From the NCBI GenBank assembly GCA_012267415.1, contig JAAXGN010000108.1, positions 221,862 to 284,396 of the forward strand: DNA of 62,535 nt, in the 5' to 3' direction. The stretch comes from Candidatus Poribacteria bacterium. GTDB lineage: Bacteria > Poribacteria > WGA-4E > WGA-3G. Every line of letters begins with the position of its first letter. Position 1 is the first letter of the stretch. The translations under genes and the position numbers were made by a program. Below, in pieces: positions 1 to 7,347 of this stretch. The notes under the pieces were generated by a model that did not search any database, was not told the DNA's origin, and saw only the letters and a program-made list of their open reading frames with translations.

Positions 1-37
1 CAATCAATTGCCCTACTACGAACGAATTCACATGTAA
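1..37 (+). CDS. possible C-terminal tail of an upstream gene (partial)
   Basis: In frame 2 the first bases read as NQLPYYERIHM followed by a TAA stop at 35-37. The residues look protein-like, and the stop is followed by a purine-rich stretch (41-49) that could serve the next gene at 62. Only eleven codons are visible, so no family can be named. Frame 1 is also open until 60, so the frame choice is a judgement. Confidence 0.3.
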   Translation, partial: NQLPYYERIHM

Positions 38-61
38 TTCAAGGGAAGACAGTCCACTAAT

Positions 62-634
62 ATGTCCTCATCAAGAATAGGTAACTTCTTTTTTAGAGTA
101 CGTAGTTTTACACCTATCCCTTTCATCCTTGCGTTGATCTACTTTGCCAACCCGACTATCCTCACAACAACCATCGGTCTATTCTTTACGCTGATAGGTG
201 AACTATTACGTATATGGACTGTCGGGTATGCCGGTGGTTCTACGCGCGCGACAACGTTAGGCGCAGCCCGTGATCTCGTGACAACAGGTCCATACAGTCA
301 CGTACGAAATCCACTTTACCTTGGGAATCTCTTGATTAGTATCAGTATCTGCATCATTGCAAATGTCTTATGGCTTACACCTATTCTGGTTATCGGTTAC
401 CTTGTACAGTATCTCCCTATCATTACTGTAGAAGAGGCATACCTATTGGAATCTTGCGGTAGTGTCTACCAGACATATAAAGAGCAAGTTCCACGGTTCT
501 TCCCACAATTCCACTCTTATCAATCACCATCAACACACGACTTTTCTTTCACACGAGCATTTAACAGTGAAAAACGCACATTAACTGCTATAATAGTTGT
601 CATTGCAGCACTTTTTGTTAGACAGATTTTTTAG
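62..634 (+). CDS. isoprenylcysteine carboxyl methyltransferase-like membrane protein
   Basis: This 190-residue membrane protein belongs to the ICMT/phospholipid methyltransferase superfamily, which transfers a methyl group from S-adenosylmethionine to a lipid-linked or membrane substrate. Seen directly: hydrophobic segments near residues 18-45 and 95-125, the family signature GPYSHVRNPLYLGN at about 79-92, and the C-terminal EE-x-L...G-x-x-Y-x-x-Y...VPRF block at about 125-150 that forms the SAM-binding end. A last hydrophobic stretch closes the protein. Bacterial members are often uncharacterised and the substrate cannot be read from sequence. It sits alone before the beta-sandwich array, which has its own promoter. 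The purine-rich stretch at 41-49 is a rather distant ribosome binding site for the ATG. Confidence 0.75.
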   Translation: MSSSRIGNFFFRVRSFTPIPFILALIYFANPTILTTTIGLFFTLIGELLRIWTVGYAGGSTRATTLGAARDLVTTGPYSHVRNPLYLGNLLISISICIIANVLWLTPILVIGYLVQYLPIITVEEAYLLESCGSVYQTYKEQVPRFFPQFHSYQSPSTHDFSFTRAFNSEKRTLTAIIVVIAALFVRQIF

Positions 635-675
635 AAAAAACGTTCTGTTTCTACAGTATCTGAACTGTTTTTACC

Positions 676-705
676 TTGACATCTATTTTCTGTAGATGTT
701 ATATT
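676..705 (+). promoter_or_regulatory. sigma70-like promoter with operator-like palindrome
   Basis: TTGACA at 676-681 and TATATT at 700-705 are separated by 18 bases. A perfect inverted repeat, ACATCTA (679-685) and TAGATGT (693-699) with a 7-base spacer, overlaps the -35 box and ends against the -10 box. That is a typical position for a repressor operator. The promoter faces the beta-sandwich gene at 798. Confidence 0.6.
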
Positions 706-797
706 ATTTAAGATAAACAGATCAAGAAGTGTGCATGGCATTTGCACATCTACATTCACAACACCAACATAACTTCAAACAGGGGGATATATTTCTG

Positions 798-1486
798 ATG
801 AAGAGACCTTTTTTTCACTTATATTACCATCTGTTTTTGCATTCCTATTTTTGATTCCAATCCATCTGTCAGTTGCACGAACATTTAACAACGATTTTGA
901 GACAGGAGATCTCACGGATTGGGAGAAAACTGGGACAGCATTTGACTTCCAACCCACATGGGGAGATAACCCAACAGCAAGAAACCGTGGACAACCCTCG
1001 CGACACCAAGGAGACTGGTGGCTCGGACTATTTGAGAAATACCAAGGTCCAGATAAAGGAGTAGAACTCGGACAGAGTGCCGGGCAGACACAAGGGGATG
1101 CACCGCTCGGAGAACTTACATCTATTGAATTTAAGATCATTGGTCATACAATGAATTTCCTTATCGGAGGTGGAAGCCATCCATGGGGAAGTGCTGCACC
1201 GTGTTGCGTTAATCTGATAATCAATGAGAAAGTAGAACTTTCTTCAACCGGTAATGCTACAGAGACGATGAGTCGTAAAGAATGGGACGTTTCTGACTTG
1301 AGAGGCAAAACTGCACAAGTTGTCGTCGTTGACAATAATGGCGGCGGATGGGGACATCCAAACTTTGATGACATTCATCAGGCAGATGCCAACGGCAAGA
1401 ATATCCCTTGGGATCGTGTCATGGCAGTTGAAGCACAAGGAAAATTAGCTGTCAGTTGGGCACAGATGAAAAAATACTACAGGTAA
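798..1486 (+). CDS. secreted levanase-accessory-like beta-sandwich protein, copy 1 (frameshifted in signal peptide)
   Basis: First of four tandem paralogues. The mature part begins RTFNNDFETGDLTDW and resembles the non-catalytic beta-sandwich module attached to GH32 levanases (FETGDLxxW, NFLIGGG, CCVNL, KEWDVSDL, GGGWGHPNFDDIHQAD). No catalytic domain is attached. A good start with AGGGGG upstream lies at ATG 798, but that frame stops after 18 codons. One extra T in the T7 run at 809-815 would join MKRPFF to SLILPSVFAFLFLIPIHLSV and make a classical signal peptide like those of copies 2-4. As sequenced, only a leaderless product from TTG 851 would be made. The C-terminus GKLAVSWAQMKKYYR is shared by all copies. 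Fold assignment is by motif resemblance; the ligand is unknown. Confidence 0.7.
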
Positions 1487-1547
1487 GTTCACTTTCTATA
1501 AAATCCGTATTATGATGAAATATGAAAATGATTAAAGGAGTTATTAT

Positions 1548-2240
1548 ATGAGAAGTAAATTCTGTTATATCCTATTTGCCATTTCTCTATTTGCTATCTT
1601 ATTTGCATTGTCAACGCATCCTACTTTCGCACTAACCTTTAATAATGACTTTGAGACAGGGGACTTGACTGATTGGGAAGCAGATGGTAACGCGTTTGAT
1701 TTTCAACCCACATGGGGCGACAACCCAACTGCTCGTAACAGGGGACAAGCATCAAACCATCAAGGTGACTGGTGGATAGGAGGTTTTGAAAAATATCAAG
1801 GACCAGACAAAGGCGCATCACTCGGACAAAACCCAGGGGATGTTCAAGGAGATGGTCCACAAGGTTCCATTACATCAATTGAATTCGTTATTATCGGCGA
1901 TACAATGAACTTCCTAATTGGCGGAGGTATACATCCTTGGGATACTGACCCTAACCCTTGCTGTGTTAATCTCGTAATTGATGAGGAAGTCGTACGCACT
2001 GAGACCGGGAATAACAGCGAAACAATGCAGAGAAAAGAGTGGGATGTTGCTGATCTGAAAGGTCAGACCGCACAGATTGTTGTTATTGACCACCATGGGG
2101 GTGGATGGGGACATCTCAACTTTGACGACATCCATCAAGCCGATAGTAGCGGAAATATACCTTGGTCACAAGCAACTGCAGTTGAAGCACGTGGAAAACT
2201 GGCTGTCAGTTGGGCACAGATGAAAAAGTTCTACAAATAG
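1548..2240 (+). CDS. secreted levanase-accessory-like beta-sandwich protein, copy 2
   Basis: A 230-residue protein with an N-terminal signal peptide (about 1-27, ending HPTFA) and one beta-sandwich domain. Conserved blocks are FETGDLTDW, PTARNRGQ, GDWWIGGFEKYQGPDKG, NFLIGGG, CCVNLVID, KEWDVADLKGQTAQIVV and GGGWGHLNFDDIHQAD. This pattern is known from accessory modules of secreted GH32 fructan hydrolases; here it stands alone. Start ATG 1548 has AAAGGAG about 10 bases upstream. It lies 61 bases after copy 1 on the same strand and is probably co-transcribed. The tail GKLAVSWAQMKKFYK matches the paralogues. A sugar- or surface-binding role is inference. Confidence 0.75.
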   Translation: MRSKFCYILFAISLFAILFALSTHPTFALTFNNDFETGDLTDWEADGNAFDFQPTWGDNPTARNRGQASNHQGDWWIGGFEKYQGPDKGASLGQNPGDVQGDGPQGSITSIEFVIIGDTMNFLIGGGIHPWDTDPNPCCVNLVIDEEVVRTETGNNSETMQRKEWDVADLKGQTAQIVVIDHHGGGWGHLNFDDIHQADSSGNIPWSQATAVEARGKLAVSWAQMKKFYK

Positions 2241-2261
2241 TCACATGTATATTTAGTTATG

Positions 2262-2385
2262 TTCTTAAAAGTAGTAGGCACACGCCGTGTGCCGTTCACA
2301 AAGTTCTTAAGAGTAGTAGGCACTCCGTGTGCCGTCAACAAAACTCTTAAAAGTAGTAGGCACACGGCGTGTGCCGTTCACAACA
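2262..2385. repeat. three-unit array of palindromic repeat family A
   Basis: Three units near 2262-2299, 2303-2339 and 2343-2382 share the pattern TTCTTAA-A/G-AGTAGTAGGCAC followed by a palindromic core (CACACGGCGTGTG or a variant) and GCCGT-C/T-AACAA. The same family recurs at 3184-3307, 48649-48683 and 50131-50247, always beside a paralogous gene cluster. No coding potential. Confidence 0.8.
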
Positions 2386-2456
2386 TCAAGACGCGATCTG
2401 CGTTGATGTTAAATAATAATGCATACACCTCATATAATTTTAAGGAGGAATGTTAG

Positions 2457-3164
2457 ATGAATAAGATTTTCGTATCAGTGCTTTCTCTTCTGCTCATATT
2501 CCTGTTGCTTATAGTTGTTAATGATCTTACAGCAAAAACATTTAACAACGATTTTGAAACAGGCGACCTAACGGATTGGGAGAAGACAGGGACAGCATTT
2601 GACTTCCAACCAACGTGGGGAGATAACCCGACAGCAAGAAACCGTGGACAACCCTCACGACACCAAGGTGACTGGTGGCTCGGACTCGCTGAAAGATACC
2701 AAGGTCCTGACAAAGGTGCCGAATTGGGACAAAGTCCCGGAGATATGGCTCTGAACGATGCGGGTGCTGTCGCACCAGATTTTCCACAAGGCACTCTTAC
2801 ATCAATTGAATTCATGATTGTAGGGGATACGATGAATTTCCTGATGGGCGGTGGAAGTCGTCCATGGGGATCAGCGGAACCGTGCTGCGTTAATCTTGTG
2901 ATTGATGAAGAGGTTGTCCGATCCGCTACCGGCGACAACAACGAAAGCATGACACGGAAAGAGTGGGATGTTTCCGACCTAAAAGGTCAATACGCACAAG
3001 TTGTTGTTAATGACCTAAGCAGCGGTGGATGGGGACATCCAAACTTTGATGATATCCATCAAGCCGATAGTGGCGGCAACATACCTTGGGCGCAAGTAAC
3101 AGCCGTTGAAGCACAAGGAAAACTTGCTGTCAGCTGGGCACAGATGAAAAAGTTTTACAAATAG
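2457..3164 (+). CDS. secreted levanase-accessory-like beta-sandwich protein, copy 3
   Basis: A 235-residue paralogue with a strongly hydrophobic N-terminal signal (about 1-26, ending VNDLTA) and the same single domain: FETGDLTDW, PTARNRGQPSRHQGDWW, FPQGTLTSIEF, MNFLMGGG, CCVNLVID, KEWDVSDL, SGGWGHPNFDDIHQAD. Relative to copies 1-2 it has an insert of about 7 residues after the LGQSPGD block, shared with copy 4. AAGGAGG lies 8 bases before ATG 2457. Long stretches are nearly identical to copy 4 at nucleotide level, implying recent duplication. The 3' flank (TATTTAGTTATGTTCTTAA followed by repeat A) also matches the 3' flank of copy 2, so the duplicated unit included the repeat. Confidence 0.75.
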   Translation: MNKIFVSVLSLLLIFLLLIVVNDLTAKTFNNDFETGDLTDWEKTGTAFDFQPTWGDNPTARNRGQPSRHQGDWWLGLAERYQGPDKGAELGQSPGDMALNDAGAVAPDFPQGTLTSIEFMIVGDTMNFLMGGGSRPWGSAEPCCVNLVIDEEVVRSATGDNNESMTRKEWDVSDLKGQYAQVVVNDLSSGGWGHPNFDDIHQADSGGNIPWAQVTAVEAQGKLAVSWAQMKKFYK

Positions 3165-3183
3165 TCACGTGGATATTTAGTTA

Positions 3184-3307
3184 TGTTCTTAAGAGTAGTA
3201 GGCACGCTCCGCGTGCCGTTGACAACATTAAAGACGCGAGAAGACGGCACACGGCGTGTGCCTGCTACTATACTTGGACGGCACACGGCGTGTGCCTACT
3301 ACTATTA
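3184..3307. repeat. repeat family A array, mixed orientation
   Basis: One forward unit (about 3186-3223) and two inverted units (about 3243-3271 and 3277-3306) of the GTAGTAGGCACACGGCGTGTG family. The opposite orientations make the stretch able to fold into long hairpins between copies 3 and 4. Confidence 0.75.
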
Positions 3308-3331
3308 AATATAATTAGGGAGGAATGTAAG

Positions 3332-4042
3332 ATGAATAAAATGTTACTTTTGATGCTTTCTCTACTTCTCATATTCCTGTTGCTTGTGTCTGTGAATGAT
3401 CTTACAGCACGAACATTTAACAACGATTTTGAAACAGGCGACCTAACGGATTGGGAGAAGACAGGGACAGCATTTGATTACCAACCTACTTGGGGAGATA
3501 ACCCAACAGCAAGGAACCGAGGACAACCCTCACAACACCAAGGTGACTGGTGGCTCGGACTCGCTGAAAGATACCAAGGTCCTGACAAAGGTGCAAAGCT
3601 GGGACAGAAACCGGGTGATATGCAACAGAATGCTGCAGGAGGGGTTGCTCCTGATTTTCCACAAGGCACATTAACTTCAATAGAGTTCAAAATTGTCGGA
3701 GAAACGATGAATTTCCTTATGGGTGGTGGTAACCGTCCTTGGGATTCAGCAGAACCGTGCTGTGTTAATCTTGTGATGAATGATGATGTCGTTCGAACCG
3801 TTACCGGTGACAGCCATGAGAGTATGACGCGAAAAGAGTGGGATGTTTCTGATCTAAAAGGTAAAACCGTCCAACTCGTCGTTATCGATCAAAGCAGCGG
3901 CGGATGGGGACATCCAAACTTTGATGATATTCATCAAGCAAATTCCAGTGGAAAGAATATACCGTGGGACCAGATCATGGCTGTTGAAGCACAAGGCAAA
4001 TTAGCAGTCAGTTGGGCGCAGATGAAAAAGTATTACAGATAG
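3332..4042 (+). CDS. secreted levanase-accessory-like beta-sandwich protein, copy 4
   Basis: Last member of the array, 236 residues from ATG 3332. I chose this start over an in-frame upstream one because GGGAGG lies 9-10 bases before it and the next residues (MNKMLLLMLSLLLIFLLL) form the signal peptide; the upstream codons derive from repeat A. Domain blocks are as in copy 3, with DDVVRTVTGDSHESM and SGGWGHPNFDDIHQAN. The C-terminus is GKLAVSWAQMKKYYR. A terminator hairpin follows 12 bases after the stop, so the array probably ends here. Function is unknown beyond likely carbohydrate or surface binding outside the cytoplasmic membrane. Confidence 0.75.
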   Translation: MNKMLLLMLSLLLIFLLLVSVNDLTARTFNNDFETGDLTDWEKTGTAFDYQPTWGDNPTARNRGQPSQHQGDWWLGLAERYQGPDKGAKLGQKPGDMQQNAAGGVAPDFPQGTLTSIEFKIVGETMNFLMGGGNRPWDSAEPCCVNLVMNDDVVRTVTGDSHESMTRKEWDVSDLKGKTVQLVVIDQSSGGWGHPNFDDIHQANSSGKNIPWDQIMAVEAQGKLAVSWAQMKKYYR

Positions 4043-4054
4043 AAATAATAAACA

Positions 4055-4100
4055 AACATCTATCATCATAAGGTATCTTGCTATTATGGTGATAGATGTT
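4055..4100. terminator. bidirectional terminator hairpin between convergent genes
   Basis: A 17-base inverted repeat (4055-4071 and 4084-4100, one T/C mismatch that is G-U in RNA) with a 12-base loop lies between the plus-strand array ending at 4042 and the minus-strand epimerase ending at 4102. Flanking T/A-rich bases on both sides fit use in both directions. Confidence 0.7.
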
Positions 4101-4101
4101 C

Positions 4102-5037
4102 TTAATTTGCACGCTGATGAAACTTATTGTACGTCTCTAATATTCCCTGTTCCATTGTATATGCGGGGGTAAATCCTATTTCCTCAGCGATGGGTGTTGC
4201 GTCATAATCCCATGAAATTCCGAACAGACCGGGTTCTATTTCAATCTGTGCTTCCGGTACGATAGATTTCAGGTACGCAACACCTTCTCTGACAGGACGA
4301 ATTCCGCCCTTGACATTGAAGACCCGTGTTTTTGTCGTTGGACATGTGCATGCCATAACAATTGAACGGGATACATCTTCTACATACTGCCAGTCAACCG
4401 AATCATCACCGAAAGGACATACATGGGGTATCCCTAAAGCAACATCTTCAATCATTTTTGTCGTGAACGAACTCATTCCTCGCGTCCTTCCAACCCCATA
4501 GACTGCTGTAAAACGCAGACCGATTGAATCTACACCGTAAGCATCAAAATAGTGCATCGCGTATCTTTCATTAAGAGACTTACAGGCACCATAGATAAAC
4601 TTAGGATAGTGGGGTGCATCGTTAAGAATTTGCTGGTGATTATAGTCGTCAGGTGAACCGAACACCGCAACACTACTTGCCCAAACCACACGTTTTAGAT
4701 TGAAGATACGTGCTGCTTCAAATACATTGATTGTGCCTTCGCACACGACCTTTAAGGCTTGCGGTGGATTCGCGTTACAGGCGGGAACTTGCCAGGAAGC
4801 AAGATGTATAATCCGATCAATATTATGCTCCTGGACTGTTCGTAAAAGGTGGGGTAAATCCGTTATATCGCCTTGAACAAATTCAAACCTATCAATCTGT
4901 TCGTCAGACAACACCATTCTTGGAATAGTCAGGTCGTAAGCGAAATCGTAAATAACGATCTTTTCACCGGCAGCTAATAGATCTCTGATGACATAGGAAC
5001 CGATACATCCCATCCCACCGGTGATCAAATAACCCAT
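4102..5037 (-). CDS. NAD-dependent epimerase/dehydratase (extended SDR)
   Basis: A 311-residue extended short-chain dehydrogenase, probably acting on a nucleotide sugar or similar substrate in the cytoplasm. The N-terminal Rossmann motif is TGGMGCIGS (G7-x2-G10-x2-G13), and an acidic residue after beta 2 (IYDF) suggests NAD. The active site shows Ser at 121-122 (WASSVAVFG) and Tyr149-x3-Lys153 (YGACK). The C-terminal substrate domain is complete. AAAGGAG is placed 8 bases before the ATG. The Rieske gene ends 33 bases upstream on the same strand, so the two are probably co-transcribed. The substrate is not identifiable. Confidence 0.85.
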   Translation of the reverse strand: MGYLITGGMGCIGSYVIRDLLAAGEKIVIYDFAYDLTIPRMVLSDEQIDRFEFVQGDITDLPHLLRTVQEHNIDRIIHLASWQVPACNANPPQALKVVCEGTINVFEAARIFNLKRVVWASSVAVFGSPDDYNHQQILNDAPHYPKFIYGACKSLNERYAMHYFDAYGVDSIGLRFTAVYGVGRTRGMSSFTTKMIEDVALGIPHVCPFGDDSVDWQYVEDVSRSIVMACTCPTTKTRVFNVKGGIRPVREGVAYLKSIVPEAQIEIEPGLFGISWDYDATPIAEEIGFTPAYTMEQGILETYNKFHQRAN

Positions 5038-5070
5038 GCTGAAAACTCCTTTGAAATAACTGAGTAATCG

Positions 5071-5409
5071 TTAATCCGATGGTTTGTCCATATTCATCGG
5101 TTCATCCACATTGACAAGTATTTCATCCCCCTCAATTCTGATGGGATAAACGGGTATACTTTCTTCACCGGGCCAAACACATTCACCTGTTTTTACATCA
5201 AATTCCCACATGTGCATAGGACAAGTTATACATCCTTTGTCAAGGAATCCATAAGTCAACACACCACCGAGATGTGGACATATATTGTTCATTGCATAAT
5301 ACTCACCCTCAACGTTATAGATACCAATGAAAACACCTTCTACCTTGACACCGATACAGGTACCTGGTTGTATCTCGTCGGTTGTCGCGGCTTTTACAAA
5401 CTGTGACAT
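5071..5409 (-). CDS. Rieske [2Fe-2S] ferredoxin
   Basis: A 112-residue soluble Rieske protein. Both cluster-binding boxes are complete: C44-P-H46 and C63-P-M-H66, with 16 residues between. The size and lack of a signal or membrane anchor fit the ferredoxin partner of ring-hydroxylating dioxygenases or the NirD type, carrying electrons to a partner oxygenase or reductase. No oxygenase alpha subunit is adjacent, so the partner is unknown; the dioxygenase-like genes elsewhere in the window are 2-oxoglutarate enzymes that normally need no Rieske donor. It lies just upstream of the epimerase on the same strand. An 11-base A run (5426-5437, plus strand) lies just upstream of the start. Confidence 0.85.
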   Translation of the reverse strand: MSQFVKAATTDEIQPGTCIGVKVEGVFIGIYNVEGEYYAMNNICPHLGGVLTYGFLDKGCITCPMHMWEFDVKTGECVWPGEESIPVYPIRIEGDEILVNVDEPMNMDKPSD

Positions 5410-5439
5410 ATATGTTGATACTCCAAAAAAAAAAAGAAA

Positions 5440-5548
5440 TTATAGTGAACTTCAGAATTAATGAATCACTCCAGAACGGGCGAGGTCACCTCGCCCCTAC
5501 GCTGGGGTCTTCGTAAACGGTGAAAATTCTCATTAATTACTCGATAAC
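5440..5548. repeat. miniature element B1 with GGGCGAGG palindrome core
   Basis: The left end ATAGTGAACTTCAGAATTAAT and the right end TCATTAATTACTCGATAA are imperfect inverted copies. The core is the palindrome GGGCGAGGTCACCTCGCCC followed by TACGCTGGGGTCTTCG. Related copies lie at 7188-7325, 11245-11357, 59346-59474 and, with another core, 60622-60758. No coding potential. Confidence 0.7.
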
Positions 5549-5581
5549 GAATTCGTCCGTAATAAATAAAATAATGATATA

Positions 5582-7183
5582 TTAACGTGAAATAACTTTC
5601 CCTTCACCGCGCGGATCAGTACCGCCATCTTGGTAGGATCCATCGTTCCAAACACGTATAACATGTCCTGGTCCGCCGATGTTGCCATCTCTTGTTATAT
5701 CATGACCGAGTTTTTCTAAGCCTTCAATTACTTCTGCTCCTGCACGAGATTCAACCTGAATTGGTTCAGCACCATCGCAATGGAATCGTGGTGCATCTAC
5801 AGCTGCTTGTGCAGTGCTTTGCAGATCCATCAGACCAACGCTAATATTAAGTTGATTGTTTGGGATGGTACGTCCGCCAGGGATCCCGTAAGTGGCGAAA
5901 GGTTTACCGTTCACCGTGGCAAGGCACGGCCCCATGTTATGTAAGGGACGTTTCATAGGAGCGATGGAATTGGCTAACCCTGGTCTTGGATCAAAACGAC
6001 CTACTCCGTGTCCGAAGAGTAGTCCTGTACCGGGGACTGTAACCATTGAACCGAATCCACCACCGTGTGTCTGTGTCAGAGATACCATATTTCCTTCAGC
6101 ATCAGCAGTAGAGATATGACTTGTGCAGTACATCGGTTCATGGTAGACCACCTCACCCGGTTGGGGTTTCTCAAGTCCGGCATTCAGTTTCTCACTTAAT
6201 TCCTCAGTAAAACTATCTGAAAGTTCACGTGTAATATCTATATCAACGAAATTGGGATCACCGAAACGACTCAACCTTTCATACCAACAGACTTTCATGG
6301 CTTCAGCAAAAAGATGAAATCTTTCAATCGTTGACATGGATGCCACATCAAACTTCTCTACTAATCTGAGCATCTGTAAGGTAGTTAATCCTCCTGCACC
6401 AAGCGGGGATGTGTATACCGAATAATCACGATATTGTATTTGATAAGGTTCTGCTATGAATGCACGGTAATTTTTTAGATCATCTACTGTGAGACATCCA
6501 CCTAACTTTTGTATGTGTGTTGCTATTGTTTCGGCAATTTTCCCTTCATAAAATGCGGTATGTCCTCCCTCAGCTACAGCCTCAAGTGTTTTTGCCAGGT
6601 CTGGATTTGTAAGCACTTCACCTTTTTTAGGTGGTTTTCCATCTTTTAGAAATACGCGTGCTGTTTCAGGAAATTCCTTTTTCCAACGTTCAGCATTCCC
6701 CGCAATTCCGCCTCGGTTGGATGCATTTGGTGCAAACCCGTATCGCGCGGAATTAATCGCAGGTTTTAACACATCCGCGAGAGGTAGTGTTCCGAATTTG
6801 TCTAATGTTAAACATAGACCAGCCACAACGCCTGGGACGCCGATAGACAACGGTCCGTGGATGTTAACACGTCCTGGCACACGGTATCCAGCAGGCACAT
6901 CAGGAGCCTCTTCAATTGTAAACATATCTGCAGAGGCCGCTCCCGGTGCTGCCGAGTTATAGTCAATTGCGACAACATTCTGCGTTTTCTTTGAATATAT
7001 TAAAACACAACCACCGTAGCCAGCAATTCCGTTCTGTGAAGGTTCTACGACACCTTCAGTGAAGGCAGCAGCAACGGCTGCATCAACAGCATTTCCCCCA
7101 GCCAAAAGCATATCGAAACCTGCTTTAGCCGTTCGCGGATGCGGTCCAACAACTGTGCCGTATTTTGTTTTGTGTGACTTCAA
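5582..7183 (-). CDS. ggt: gamma-glutamyltransferase family protein
   Basis: A 533-residue Ntn-hydrolase of the gamma-glutamyltranspeptidase family, which cleaves gamma-glutamyl bonds and self-processes at a catalytic threonine. The N-terminal subunit begins with GGNAVDAAVAAAFTEGVVEP and NGIAGYGGCV. The predicted processing site is T354 in CTSHISTADAEGNMVS, where the family usually has TTH. The small subunit follows with FGSMVTVPGTGLLFGHG, and PGGRTIPN lies at about 435-442. There is no signal peptide, unlike classical periplasmic GGT, so this may be a cytoplasmic homologue with another substrate. The start is TTG at 7183, supported by AAAGGA about 8 bases upstream. Flanked on both sides by repeat B, so probably transcribed alone. 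Confidence 0.85.
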   Translation of the reverse strand: MKSHKTKYGTVVGPHPRTAKAGFDMLLAGGNAVDAAVAAAFTEGVVEPSQNGIAGYGGCVLIYSKKTQNVVAIDYNSAAPGAASADMFTIEEAPDVPAGYRVPGRVNIHGPLSIGVPGVVAGLCLTLDKFGTLPLADVLKPAINSARYGFAPNASNRGGIAGNAERWKKEFPETARVFLKDGKPPKKGEVLTNPDLAKTLEAVAEGGHTAFYEGKIAETIATHIQKLGGCLTVDDLKNYRAFIAEPYQIQYRDYSVYTSPLGAGGLTTLQMLRLVEKFDVASMSTIERFHLFAEAMKVCWYERLSRFGDPNFVDIDITRELSDSFTEELSEKLNAGLEKPQPGEVVYHEPMYCTSHISTADAEGNMVSLTQTHGGGFGSMVTVPGTGLLFGHGVGRFDPRPGLANSIAPMKRPLHNMGPCLATVNGKPFATYGIPGGRTIPNNQLNISVGLMDLQSTAQAAVDAPRFHCDGAEPIQVESRAGAEVIEGLEKLGHDITRDGNIGGPGHVIRVWNDGSYQDGGTDPRGEGKVISR

Positions 7184-7187
7184 TTAG

Positions 7188-7325
7188 TATCCTTTCACGA
7201 AGACCACTCATCGTAGGGGCGAGGTCACCTCGCCCGTTTTAGTATCCTTTTACGAAGACCACCCAGCGTAGGGGCGAGGTCACCTCGCCTGTTGTGGAGT
7301 GTATCATTATTCTATAGTTTACTAT
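7188..7325. repeat. element B2, tandem GGGCGAGG units plus right terminal repeat
   Basis: Two tandem units of about 55 bases (near 7188-7238 and 7240-7294) contain TATCCTTT-C/T-ACGAAGACCAC and GTAGGGGCGAGGTCACCTCG. The right end TCATTATTCTATAGTTTACTAT (7304-7325 region) is the inverted counterpart of the ATAGTGAACTTCAG end seen at 5441. The left end is not recognisable. Confidence 0.65.
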
Positions 7326-7347
7326 AAGTTTGCACTTCTGTTCTCTG

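Noticed and set aside
775..1140. A minus-strand frame of about 120 codons opposite beta-sandwich copy 1
   Set aside because: It mirrors the conserved plus-strand domain; similar mirror frames occur opposite copies 3 and 4 because the plus-strand sequence is conserved. It has no ribosome site or family resemblance.
2262..3307. Palindromic arrays considered as CRISPR or integron attachment sites
   Set aside because: There are only three units per array, the sequence between units is conserved rather than unique, and no cas or integrase gene is near.
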